This document shows, piece by piece, positions 16,464 to 24,691 of a stretch of DNA of 64,000 bases. A program made the position numbers and the translations under genes. The stretch is taken from positions 248,001 to 312,000 of the forward strand of contig NZ_FRFA01000003.1 of assembly GCF_900143535.1 (NCBI RefSeq). Reading direction: 5' to 3'. This DNA is from Tateyamaria sp. Alg231-49. GTDB taxonomy: Bacteria; Pseudomonadota; Alphaproteobacteria; Rhodobacterales; Rhodobacteraceae. The notes below the pieces were generated by a model, which saw only the letters and a program-made list of their open reading frames with translations, made no database searches and was not told the origin of the DNA. Numbering within the stretch: position 1 is the first letter of the stretch; each line of letters starts with the position of its first letter.

Positions 16464-17540
16464 TTAGTGCGGGAACGGCCACAATCTCAATTTCTCCTTG
16501 GCCACGCGCCACAGCTGCGCGATCCCGTGAGGTTCAAGGATCAAAAACATGATGATCAACCCACCCACAATCACAAGCTGGAAATGCGCCACGATGTCCG
16601 TCGGCCATCCCATCAAGTCCACTCCGACAAGCTTCAACAACACAGGCAAGACCACCAAAAAGGCAGCCCCTGCAAAGGCGCCAAAGATGCTTCCAAGGCC
16701 CCCGATGATGATCATGAACAGCACCAGGAACGACTTCTGAATGCCAAACACCTCGCCCACTTCGACAGCGCCAAGGTAAACGGCAAAGAATAGTGCACCT
16801 GAAATGCCAACAAAGAACGAACTGACAGCAAAAGCCGTCAACTTGGCCTTCAGCGGGTTCACCCCGATGATCTCGGCGGCGATGTCCATATCGCGGATCG
16901 CCATCCACTGGCGGCCAACCGACCCCCGCGTCAGGTTGCGCGCGACAATCGCCGCGCCAATGGTAAAGACAAGGCAGAAAAGATACGTCGCCCACGCTTC
17001 GGTATTGGGGCCCGTTACCTCAATTCCAAACACAGTGCGCTCAGGCGCGTTGATCTGACCAGATGCGGAATAGTTGTAAAACCACGCCACCTTGTTGAAG
17101 AGCCAGACAAGGAAGAACTGCGCCGCCAGAGTGGCAACGGCCAGATAGAACCCCTTGATCCGCAAAGACGGCAGACCAAAGGCCGTGCCGACCAGCGCTG
17201 TGATCCCCCCTGCAATGATCACGTGGAAAAAGATGTTCACATCCGGAAATGCAGTCATCAGCTTGTAACAAGCATAGGCACCCACAGCCATGAACCCACC
17301 GGTCCCAAGGCTCACTTGCCCGCAATACCCCGTCAGGATGTTCAAACCTATGGCGGCGATTGCATAAATCAAAAACGGCAGAAAGATCGAATTGACCAGA
17401 TAATCGTTCATCACAAACGGCATCACAAACACGGCCACAACCAGAACAAAGTAATAGCGATAACGGTCAAACCGGATCGGAAATGTCTGGCTGTCCTGCG
17501 GATAAGTCGTCGAAAAATCGCCAGCCTCACGATAAAGCAT
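16464..17540 (-). CDS. livM: Branched-chain-type ABC permease, LivM-like
   Basis: A 358-residue inner-membrane permease with eight to nine hydrophobic segments and the LivM signature stretches LNILTGYCGQVSLGTGGFMAVGA (residues about 64-86), PSLRIKGFYLAVATLA and the cytoplasmic coupling loop REDIAAEIIGVNPLKAK-like segment (here RDMDIAAEIIGVNP). It pairs with LivH. The upstream region 17541-17732 carries two palindromes and is shared with a divergent small gene. Confidence 0.93.
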   Translation of the reverse strand: MLYREAGDFSTTYPQDSQTFPIRFDRYRYYFVLVVAVFVMPFVMNDYLVNSIFLPFLIYAIAAIGLNILTGYCGQVSLGTGGFMAVGAYACYKLMTAFPDVNIFFHVIIAGGITALVGTAFGLPSLRIKGFYLAVATLAAQFFLVWLFNKVAWFYNYSASGQINAPERTVFGIEVTGPNTEAWATYLFCLVFTIGAAIVARNLTRGSVGRQWMAIRDMDIAAEIIGVNPLKAKLTAFAVSSFFVGISGALFFAVYLGAVEVGEVFGIQKSFLVLFMIIIGGLGSIFGAFAGAAFLVVLPVLLKLVGVDLMGWPTDIVAHFQLVIVGGLIIMFLILEPHGIAQLWRVAKEKLRLWPFPH

Positions 17541-17601
17541 CAGTGTTTTCCTCTACTTGCGCGGTCGCGCGTTTCTTCTGACCGAAAATACCACGGGGTG
17601 A

Positions 17602-17634
17602 ATTGCGCCGTTGGCGCAATAGGGGCTGGCCCCT
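17602..17634. repeat. Two adjacent perfect palindromes upstream of livM
   Basis: ATTGCGCC-GTT-GGCGCAAT (17602-17620) is an 8-bp-arm inverted repeat. It is directly followed by AGGGGC-TG-GCCCCT (17621-17634). They could be an operator or mRNA hairpins in the livM leader. No T-run follows, so termination is unlikely. Confidence 0.5.
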
Positions 17635-17732
17635 CTCCTCCGGTCTTAACCAACACTTCAGGTTCTGCGGTTTCGCCACATTTGGCCCCAATCCCCATGC
17701 CAGCTTGGGCGCGGGAAAATGGAGTGGGAACT

Positions 17733-18056
17733 ATGACTGCCATACTTGACGACATGCGTCGTCTGGAGGCCGCGTATGCGCGCGGCGACCTGAGCGCAAT
17801 TGATCTTGCCGCCGCCAAAGCGGAGTTGCTCGAATCCGTACCTGACGCTGACGAACCGGTACACGCGGTCGAGCATGCACCCTCGCGCATTACCCGGGTC
17901 ACGATCTGGCCGATGCTTTTGCTTTGCGTTCTGGTGGTGACCGTCTGCGCTGGGGTAGCCCTGATGCTGACAGGTGATCTCATGCTGTCAGCGACGCTTG
18001 CCATCACGGTGCTTGCCGCGATCACGGTCATGCTGTTCCGGCAACTCGACAGTTGA
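17733..18056 (+). CDS. Small SHOCT-like membrane protein antisense-oriented inside the liv cluster
   Basis: A 107-residue protein. Residues 1-36 (MTAILDDMRRLEAAYARGDLSAID, then AAKAELLES) resemble the short C-terminal SHOCT-type helical motif, here at the N-terminus. Two membrane helices follow at about residues 58-79 and 82-101. It is encoded on the opposite strand to all liv genes and its stop codon abuts the livH stop codon (18057), so the two converge. GGAGTGGGAACT precedes the ATG. Function unknown. Confidence 0.72.
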   Translation: MTAILDDMRRLEAAYARGDLSAIDLAAAKAELLESVPDADEPVHAVEHAPSRITRVTIWPMLLLCVLVVTVCAGVALMLTGDLMLSATLAITVLAAITVMLFRQLDS

Positions 18057-19088
18057 TTATACCCGTTCAATGATCTTCTCCCCGAACAGGCCCTGCGGGC
18101 GGAACACAAGGAAGATCAGCGCGAGCACATAGGCAAACCAGTTCTCGGTCGCGTTCATGGTAAAGCCAAACAAGGCCCCGGCGAGATCGCTCGAGGACAT
18201 GAAGAACTCAAACAGCTTTTCGCCCACGCCAATGATCAACCCGCCCACAATGGCGCCGGGGATCGAGGTAAACCCACCCAGCATCAACACCGGCAATGCC
18301 TTGAGCGCGATCAGAGACAGCGAAAACTGCACGCCCGATTTCGCGCCCCACATGATGCCAGCCACGAGGGCAACAAAGCCCGCCACCGACCACACCAAAA
18401 TCCAGATGTAGTTGAGGGACACACCCACCGACAAAGCGGCCTGGTGGTCGTCGGCCACGGCGCGCATGGCCCGGCCCTGTTTGGTGTACTGGCTGAACGC
18501 CACCAGCACGGCGACCAACAAAATCGCGATGATCGTTGCGGTAATATCCAGATTATCAATGAAGAACCCGTAGCCAAAAATGTTGAACGTCGCCTCATCA
18601 ATAGCAAGGTTGATGCCTTGGGGCAGACAGGTGGTATCGGTCAGACACACATCCAGCTTTTTGATCTCGGACCCCCACATAAGGTCCGCGACCCCTTCCA
18701 GAAGGTAGGCAAGGCCAATGGTGGCCATGAACAGAATGATGGGCTCCTGCCCGACCAGATGTTTGAAGATGAACCGCTGCACCGCCCAAGCAAGGCCAAT
18801 CATCACCACCACTGTAAAGATGATCGCGATGATCGAATGAATCTCCCACCCAAAATAGTGGATGTTGGTTCCAAAGACCGCGTTGATCAGATGGTAAAAC
18901 GGTACCTGCCCCGTCTGAATGCCGACCAAAGTCATCGCCGCAAACAGGGCCATAACCCCTTGGGCAAAATTGAAGATGCCGCTCGCCTTGAAGATCAGTA
19001 CGAACCCAAGAGCGACAAGGGCATACATCACCCCGGCCATCAGGCCGTTGAGGAAGACTTCCATGGCGTAGATCAGTTGGTCAGGCAT
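18057..19088 (-). CDS. livH: Branched-chain-type ABC permease, LivH-like
   Basis: A 343-residue inner-membrane permease with about eight hydrophobic segments. LivH hallmarks are LNGLMAGVMYALVALGFVLIFK at residues about 10-31, FNFAQGVMALFAA, and the coupling loop YTKQGRAMRAVADDHQAA. The central extracytoplasmic loop DVCLTDTTCLPQG has two cysteines and is an insertion compared with classical LivH. The ATG at 19088 follows GAGGAG; an in-frame start further upstream is weaker. Confidence 0.93.
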   Translation of the reverse strand: MPDQLIYAMEVFLNGLMAGVMYALVALGFVLIFKASGIFNFAQGVMALFAAMTLVGIQTGQVPFYHLINAVFGTNIHYFGWEIHSIIAIIFTVVVMIGLAWAVQRFIFKHLVGQEPIILFMATIGLAYLLEGVADLMWGSEIKKLDVCLTDTTCLPQGINLAIDEATFNIFGYGFFIDNLDITATIIAILLVAVLVAFSQYTKQGRAMRAVADDHQAALSVGVSLNYIWILVWSVAGFVALVAGIMWGAKSGVQFSLSLIALKALPVLMLGGFTSIPGAIVGGLIIGVGEKLFEFFMSSSDLAGALFGFTMNATENWFAYVLALIFLVFRPQGLFGEKIIERV

Positions 19089-19203
19089 TAACGGCACTCC
19101 TCGGGCCACTGTTCACATGACGCAGCGGGCTGCGGCAGTTTGATCGCGGTTAGAACGGCGATGTTGGTATCGTCCAACGAAAAGGCGGCAGCGGGAGCGT
19201 GCA

Positions 19204-19812
19204 TCATTTCAACGCCACCCCCATCAGATCAGCCGTATGATCGCGCAACGGCTGATAGCTCACGCGCAGACGCGTCAGCCCCTCAAAGGTCAGGTTCCAG
19301 TTCAGCGTGATCTCGGTCACACGTCCATCTCGACGCGGTGCCGCCAAAAAGGCCGCCGCATAAGCGCGCGGCATTGTCATCCGGCTCACCGGCTCAAACC
19401 CAGTGGTCGAAACAAACCGCGCTCCCGCTCCCTGTCGCCACTCCATAAAGGCCACAAGCAATTCAGAATAGCTGAGGCCGCTGGAAATGATTTCGCAGGC
19501 CGGTTCATCATACATGAACACAACCAATGTGCGGTCCAGATCGGTTTCCTGATAGCCCAGCGCATAGGTGTTCAGCGTGCTTTCGAAATAGCGCCGGAAC
19601 GTGCGCGGGATCGGCATGATGTCACGGGGCGACAGGCTGGCTGGGTCCTCAAGATAGGGCAGGCACCGGGTTTCAATGACATTGCAAAGGTCTGCCATGC
19701 CAGGTTGAGCCGCGTCACAAATCGCCGGCTCATCGGCCAAGGCCGGGCTCGCCCAGAGGGCGGCACATATGGCAAGCGCCTTAACTCTCAAGGTCAGTTT
19801 CCACCATCTCAT
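19204..19812 (-). CDS. Secreted protein of unknown function, 202 aa
   Basis: Signal peptide MRWWKLTLRVKALAICAALW with cleavage near ASPALADEP (about residue 27). The mature part has four cysteines early or mid chain (AICDAAQ, DLCNV, TRCLPY, PACEI), probably disulfide-bonded, and no recognised domain. Its start overlaps the end of the next upstream secreted gene by about 32 bases, so the two are translated from one mRNA. The position between livH and livG suggests a role linked to the same imported compound; this is inference. Confidence 0.75.
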   Translation of the reverse strand: MRWWKLTLRVKALAICAALWASPALADEPAICDAAQPGMADLCNVIETRCLPYLEDPASLSPRDIMPIPRTFRRYFESTLNTYALGYQETDLDRTLVVFMYDEPACEIISSGLSYSELLVAFMEWRQGAGARFVSTTGFEPVSRMTMPRAYAAAFLAAPRRDGRVTEITLNWNLTFEGLTRLRVSYQPLRDHTADLMGVALK

Positions 19813-20281
19813 AGACCGTACGCGCGGCCGTTGCCTTGCTGCGCATCTTGACCCGCGGTTCGATCCACTCGTTGCTGATCAACCAGCCCCCATTAGGGAC
19901 ATAACGCCCTTGGCTCGTTTGCACCGCGCGCCATTCAGTTTCGGCCTGCGACACTTCCTTGCCAGCCACTTCGACCAGACAGGCCCGCTCACCCTCTCGC
20001 GGGGCGACATCCAGCACCAAAAGGTACCCTTCAGCTGTCGGCCCATAAACCCGGCGCGCTTCGTGCATTTGATCGATCGGCTGGGCCTTCAGGCCGTCCA
20101 CCACCGGAAGGCTCAAGTGCTCAAATGGGTCCAGGCAACGCGCAACAAACAATTCCCACGCCGTGCCCGCCTGAGCCGCATTTGCCCCAAACGCCAACCC
20201 AAGGCACACCATTGGTGCACACATAGTGCTCAGCCTGCGCATACGCAGTGCATGACGTATTCCGGCCAGCGCCTTAGTCAT
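19781..20281 (-). CDS. Secreted protein of unknown function, 166 aa
   Basis: The ATG at 20281 overlaps the livG stop codon, so translation is probably coupled. The N-terminus MTKALAGIRHALRMRRLSTM is basic, followed by a hydrophobic stretch and AQAG, a likely signal-peptidase site near residue 38. The mature region has two cysteines (ARCLDP, ACLVEV). No domain recognised. It resembles the following secreted gene in size and position, and the two may function together in the periplasm. Confidence 0.72.
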   Translation of the reverse strand: MTKALAGIRHALRMRRLSTMCAPMVCLGLAFGANAAQAGTAWELFVARCLDPFEHLSLPVVDGLKAQPIDQMHEARRVYGPTAEGYLLVLDVAPREGERACLVEVAGKEVSQAETEWRAVQTSQGRYVPNGGWLISNEWIEPRVKMRSKATAARTVYEMVETDLES

Positions 20282-21092
20282 GCGCAACGCCCAGATAGGC
20301 ATCAATAACCGCCTGATTGTTGCGCACTTCATCCGGTGTACCGTCGCCAATCTTCTTGCCGTAATCCATCACAACAACTCGATCGGATAGGTCCATAACC
20401 ACGCCCATATCGTGTTCGATCAGGGCAATCGTGGTGCCAAATTCGTCGTTCACATCAAGGATAAAGCGGCTCATGTCCTCTTTTTCCTCTACGTTCATGC
20501 CTGCCATCGGCTCGTCCAGCAACAACAGCGATGGCTCAGCGGCCAGTGCCCGAGCCAATTCTACCCGCTTTTTCAAACCGTACGGCAGACGGGCAACAGG
20601 TGTCTTGCGGATGGCCTGAATTTCAAGGAAATCAATAATCTTTTCAGCGACTTCCCGGTTGGCAGTCTCTTCGGCTTCGGCCTTGCCCTTCCACAGGGAT
20701 TGGGCGAACAGCCCCGTTTTCATGTGTGTCAGCCGCCCGGTCATCACATTGTCCAGAACGCTCATCCCCTCAAACAGGGCAATGTTCTGAAACGTGCGTG
20801 CAATCCCTTGTCGTGCCACCTCAAACGGCTTCATCGCCGGGCGCGGCGCGCCTTTGTAGAACACTTGGCCTTCCTGGGGGATGTAGAAGCCCGAGATGAC
20901 GTTCAACATGGACGACTTTCCCGCCCCATTGGGGCCGATGATGGCGCGAACTTCGCCTTCACGAATGTCAAAGGAGATATCCTTGATCGCCTCAACCCCA
21001 CCAAATCTCAGGGTAATATTCTTCATCTCCATCACGACGCCGCCAATTTTGCGACCATCTGCGGTGGTGTAGCCTTCGGTCTGATCAAGCAT
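20274..21092 (-). CDS. livG: Branched-chain-type ABC transporter ATPase, LivG-like
   Basis: A 272-residue ABC ATPase: Walker A IGPNGAGKSSM, Q-loop RTFQNIALFEGM, Walker B LLLLDEPMAGM and the LivG-type C-terminal DRVVVMDYGKKIGDG. The usual LSGGQ-type signature is changed to ARLPYGLKKRVELARAL, a variant known in this branch. The ATG at 21092 follows GGAGAC and overlaps the stop of the 88-residue gene upstream. It is the partner of livF in the same cluster. Confidence 0.93.
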   Translation of the reverse strand: MLDQTEGYTTADGRKIGGVVMEMKNITLRFGGVEAIKDISFDIREGEVRAIIGPNGAGKSSMLNVISGFYIPQEGQVFYKGAPRPAMKPFEVARQGIARTFQNIALFEGMSVLDNVMTGRLTHMKTGLFAQSLWKGKAEAEETANREVAEKIIDFLEIQAIRKTPVARLPYGLKKRVELARALAAEPSLLLLDEPMAGMNVEEKEDMSRFILDVNDEFGTTIALIEHDMGVVMDLSDRVVVMDYGKKIGDGTPDEVRNNQAVIDAYLGVAHD

Positions 21093-21351
21093 AAACCGTC
21101 TCCATCGTCCGACCTTTCGGCCAGATATTAACCATTTTCTGCGCACGCGTTTCCCACGCCGGTTCGGAGGGCCAAAGATGCTTGAAAAAATGGAACGTCG
21201 TCATCTGCTGAAGCTCGCCTATAACCGTCACCAAGAAGGACTGAGCGCGCGCGCTACCCGCAAAATCATGCGCAGCTTTATCGGTGCGTTCATCAACGAC
21301 AACCGTCTGCGCTGCGCTGAAAGGCATGTGTTTGAAGGTCACTGAAATCAC
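21085..21351 (-). CDS. Small conserved-context protein between the acyl-CoA ligase and livG
   Basis: Up to 88 residues, overlapping both neighbours: a GTG at 21351 shares GTGA with the ligase stop codon, and its own stop overlaps the livG ATG. An internal ATG at 21327 (MPFSAAQTVVVDERTDKAAH) would give 80 residues. No membrane segment or signal peptide. The tight double overlap is good evidence that it is a real, translationally coupled gene. Function unknown. Confidence 0.6.
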   Translation of the reverse strand: MISVTFKHMPFSAAQTVVVDERTDKAAHDFAGSARAQSFLVTVIGELQQMTTFHFFKHLWPSEPAWETRAQKMVNIWPKGRTMETVYA

Positions 21352-23318
21352 TCTGCCGCCATCTTTTGCGGCGCGGCCGCGGTTTGCGCAGACTGGATCA
21401 GCAACGTCGCCGAAATCGAGCCTTTGCGCCCGTCCTCATAAGTAACTTCTGTGGTGGTCGAGATTTGCTCGGACCCATCGTACAGCGCGGCAATGATATC
21501 GCCGTACTTCTCTTCGATGATCCGGCGGCGCACTTTCAATGTGCGGGTCAATTCCCCATCATCGGCATCCAACTGTTTGTGCAGCACGACAAAGCGATGC
21601 ACCTGACAGCTCGACAACATCTCGTCCTGCGCGACGGATGCGTTCACGTCTTCCACATGTCCTTTGATCGTCGCCAACACCTGCGGATGCTGTGCCAATT
21701 CCTGATAGGACGCGTAGCCAATGTTGTTGCGCTCGGCCCAGTTCCCAACAGCTGTCAGATCAATATTGATGAATGCCGTGCACTCATCCCTGCCATTGCC
21801 AAAGACAACCGCCTCAAGGATATTAGGGAAGAACTTTAGCTTGTTTTCAACGTATTTTGGCGCAAACAACGCGCCCGACGCCATCTGTCCCACGTCCTTG
21901 GCCCGGTCGATGATGCGCAAGTGCCCGGTGTCTTCCTCGATGAACCCCGCATCACCCGTTGCAACCCAACCCTCTGGGTCCTTGGTGTCAGCCGTGCTTT
22001 CGGGGTTCTTGTAATACTCCACAAACACGCCGGGTGAGCGGTAAAACACCTCTCCATTCTCGGCAATCTTCAACTCCACTCCGGGGCATTTCACACCCAC
22101 TGTGTCGCTGCGCACCTCACCATCTGGTTGCGCGGTGATGAAAACCGTGGCCTCTGTCTGACCGTAAAGCTGTTTGAGGTTGATGCCCAAAGACCGATAG
22201 AAATCAAAGATTTCCGGGCCGATCGCTTCACCGGCCGTATACCCCACTCGCACCCGGCTAAATCCCAGCGTATTCTTCAATGGGCCAAAAACCAGCAACT
22301 CGCCTAGGCGGTATTTCAGCCGATCCCCAAAGCTCACATCCTTGCCGTCCAAAATCGCAGGACCCACCTCGCGCGCGTGCGCCATGAAATAATGGAACAT
22401 GCGCTGCTTGAGCGCGCTTGCATCCTCCATCCGGATCATCACCCCGGTCAGCTGGTTCTCAAAAACCCGAGGTGGCGCAAAGTAGTAGGTCGGCCCAATC
22501 TCGCGCAGGTCCACATGCATGGTCTCCGCACTTTCGGGGCAGTTGGTACAAAACCCGGTCCAAAGCGCCTGACCAACGGAAAAGATGAAATCCCCAACCC
22601 AGGCCATCGGCAGATAGGCGAGAATGTCATCACTCTGGCGCAGCCCATCAAAGTCGGACGACGACTTCGAAGTCTCGATCACGTTCCGGTTGCTCAGCAC
22701 TACGCCCTTGGGTTTGCCAGTGGTTCCAGAGGTGTAGAGCATCACGCAGGTGCTGTCATAGTCCAGCTTGGCAATGCGCCGCGCCATCTCGGGCGCCAGT
22801 TCATCCCGCTTGGCCCGGCCGGCATCCTGAACATGAGAATATTGGTGCAGCTTGGAATGGTCGTATTTCCGCAAACCGCGGGGATCGAGGTAAATCATCT
22901 GCTCAAAGTTCGGCAGCTCGGCCTGCACTTCGATCACCTTGTCCACCTGCTCCTGATCGCCAACGATCACAAAGCGCGCGCCGCAATGCGAGAGTGTATA
23001 GGCCATCTCTTCGGCGGCCGCGTCCTGATACAGCGGCACAGGAATCGCACCACACATCTGCGCCGCCATCATCGACCAATAAAGCGTGGGCCGATTGCGC
23101 CCGATCACAGCAATAAAGTCACCCTCGGCGACGCCAAGGTCGATCAGACCCAATGCCAGCGCTTCGATCTCTTCATGGGTTTCGGCCCAGGTCCAGCTTT
23201 GCCAGATGCCGAATTCTTTCTCTCGGTACGCAGGCGCATTCGCAAACTGCGTTGCGTTGCGGTGAAGCAATGCGGGGATGGAGTCCATTCCCGTCGGATT
23301 GGCCATTTCGGCAGTCAC
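21348..23318 (-). CDS. Long-chain acyl-CoA synthetase-like AMP-forming ligase
   Basis: A 656-residue adenylate-forming enzyme of the FadD/long-chain fatty-acid-CoA ligase type. Motifs: the P-loop YTSGTTGKPKG near residue 196, GYTAGEAIGPEI, YGQTEATVF, and the hinge VATGDAGFIEEDTGHLRIIDR ending in KDVGQMASG. It activates an acid with ATP and CoA in the cytoplasm. It is first in the minus-strand cluster and so close to the promoter; palindromic sites at 23424-23453 separate it from the divergent regulator. The substrate may be the acid carried by the Liv-type transporter. Confidence 0.92.
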   Translation of the reverse strand: MTAEMANPTGMDSIPALLHRNATQFANAPAYREKEFGIWQSWTWAETHEEIEALALGLIDLGVAEGDFIAVIGRNRPTLYWSMMAAQMCGAIPVPLYQDAAAEEMAYTLSHCGARFVIVGDQEQVDKVIEVQAELPNFEQMIYLDPRGLRKYDHSKLHQYSHVQDAGRAKRDELAPEMARRIAKLDYDSTCVMLYTSGTTGKPKGVVLSNRNVIETSKSSSDFDGLRQSDDILAYLPMAWVGDFIFSVGQALWTGFCTNCPESAETMHVDLREIGPTYYFAPPRVFENQLTGVMIRMEDASALKQRMFHYFMAHAREVGPAILDGKDVSFGDRLKYRLGELLVFGPLKNTLGFSRVRVGYTAGEAIGPEIFDFYRSLGINLKQLYGQTEATVFITAQPDGEVRSDTVGVKCPGVELKIAENGEVFYRSPGVFVEYYKNPESTADTKDPEGWVATGDAGFIEEDTGHLRIIDRAKDVGQMASGALFAPKYVENKLKFFPNILEAVVFGNGRDECTAFINIDLTAVGNWAERNNIGYASYQELAQHPQVLATIKGHVEDVNASVAQDEMLSSCQVHRFVVLHKQLDADDGELTRTLKVRRRIIEEKYGDIIAALYDGSEQISTTTEVTYEDGRKGSISATLLIQSAQTAAAPQKMAAE

Positions 23319-23423
23319 GTGCTTTCCTCCCTGAATGCCGGTGTCCGGCTTATTTTGGCGGGCGACGCGAATCCCGCATTTAAATCGTCGCGGGAACGTC
23401 TGGACGTGTCAAATCTTTCTTAA

Positions 23424-23453
23424 TACATTCTGAAATGTAGCAAAATGTTACAT
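23424..23453. promoter_or_regulatory. Candidate operator: nested ACAT/ATGT palindromes
   Basis: TACATT-CTGA-AATGTA (23424-23439) is a perfect inverted repeat. It is followed by ATGT-T-ACAT (23445-23453), and ATGTA (23435-23439) also pairs with TACAT (23449-23453). The sites lie between two divergent starts, 106 bases from the ligase gene and 18 from the regulator ATG, so the regulator is the natural binder. Confidence 0.5.
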
Positions 23454-23470
23454 CTTTGAAAGACGGTCAA

Positions 23471-24688
23471 ATGCAGTCGCCAGAAATCCTGCACCGGTCG
23501 CGCGATACCTCGGTCCTGTTGCGCTCCGGGCTCAACATGATCCAGCAGGCGCTGTCGATCTACAGCGAAGATCTGCGCCTCATCGTGGCTAACCAGCGCT
23601 TCCGCGCAATGTTCGGACTGCCCGCGCACCTGTGCGAGCCCGGTGCCGCATTTTCCGAGACCATTCGCTATCTCGTCGATTCAGGTGAGTACGGACAGGT
23701 CGGCGACAAGGAAGCGTTCATCACGGCCCGCGTGAATCAGGCCCTGACCTTCGAGCAGCATTACGTCGAACGCAAGCGGGCCAACGGGCGGTGGTTGTCA
23801 GTTGAAGGCGGCCCTTTAAGGCAGGGCGGCTGGATCGCCGTTTATACCGACATCACCGAAATCAAACAGCACGAGGACATGTTGCGCGCACGCACCGATG
23901 AACTCTCGGGTCGGTTGCTTGACCGCTCCGAAGAACTTGCCAGAGCCAACCGCGCATTGGAGGCCACGATCAGCCGCCTGCATGAAACCCAACAACACCT
24001 CGAAGCGGCAGAGGCACGCGTCCGCCTTGCAGCCGAAACAACACCGGCCCACATCGCCCGGTTAGATCTGCAGGAACGCTACACCTACACGAACCGGCGG
24101 TTGCCACTGGTGCCCTTCAACGGTGCGGATAACATCGTAGGCCACACAGCCCAGTCTGTACTTGGACAAGACATTTACGCCGAGATTTTGCCCGCCCTCC
24201 ACTCGGCCTTTGATGGCAGTGCAAAAGTAGTGGAGTTCACAGTGCCTCAGGATGGCCGCCACATCCGGGCTGCTTTCACGCCGGATACCAATTCTGCGGG
24301 GGCAGTGACGGGTGCTTATGTCCTGTCAGTAGACACCACCCTGTCACAAGGCAGCGATCCGTCGCCCCGCCGTGCAGCGCAGTTCGGCGTCTGGACTGTA
24401 CAATTTGACCGGCTGGACCTCATGGCAAAAGGGGCTGACGCCGCGATCCCACTATCTGTTTCCGAGGCAGCGTTGCTGCGTGTTTTTCTGTCTGCCGCGA
24501 ACAGGCTCATATCTCGGGACGAAATATTTGCCGCCCCCGGTCTGCACCCGACATCTGCGCGCGCACTCGATGTGCGCATATCGCGCCTGCGCAGCAAGTT
24601 GGGCGATGACCCAAAGGCGCCAAAGCACATTCGTACCATCTATGGCGCGGGCTACATCTTTGTCGGTGATGTCACCTGGTTGGCCTGA
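23471..24688 (+). CDS. PAS-domain one-component regulator with C-terminal OmpR-type winged helix
   Basis: A 405-residue cytoplasmic protein. A PAS domain lies at about residues 20-130 (LNMIQQALSIYSEDLRLIVA...AVYTDITEIKQHE), a coiled coil at about 130-185 (LLDRSEELARANRALEATI), a second PAS-like domain at about 185-285, and a winged-helix DNA-binding domain at about 310-400 ending RTIYGAGYIFVGD, the classic OmpR/PhoB C-terminus. There is no receiver or kinase domain and no membrane segment. It appears to sense a small ligand directly and to control the divergent ligase/transporter genes; the link is positional. ATG at 23471 preferred over TTG at 23456. Confidence 0.82.
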   Translation: MQSPEILHRSRDTSVLLRSGLNMIQQALSIYSEDLRLIVANQRFRAMFGLPAHLCEPGAAFSETIRYLVDSGEYGQVGDKEAFITARVNQALTFEQHYVERKRANGRWLSVEGGPLRQGGWIAVYTDITEIKQHEDMLRARTDELSGRLLDRSEELARANRALEATISRLHETQQHLEAAEARVRLAAETTPAHIARLDLQERYTYTNRRLPLVPFNGADNIVGHTAQSVLGQDIYAEILPALHSAFDGSAKVVEFTVPQDGRHIRAAFTPDTNSAGAVTGAYVLSVDTTLSQGSDPSPRRAAQFGVWTVQFDRLDLMAKGADAAIPLSVSEAALLRVFLSAANRLISRDEIFAAPGLHPTSARALDVRISRLRSKLGDDPKAPKHIRTIYGAGYIFVGDVTWLA

Positions 24689-24691
24689 TGC

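Noticed and set aside
22377-23423. A 348-codon plus-strand frame inside the acyl-CoA ligase
   Set aside because: Antisense to a gene with a complete AMP-binding motif set.
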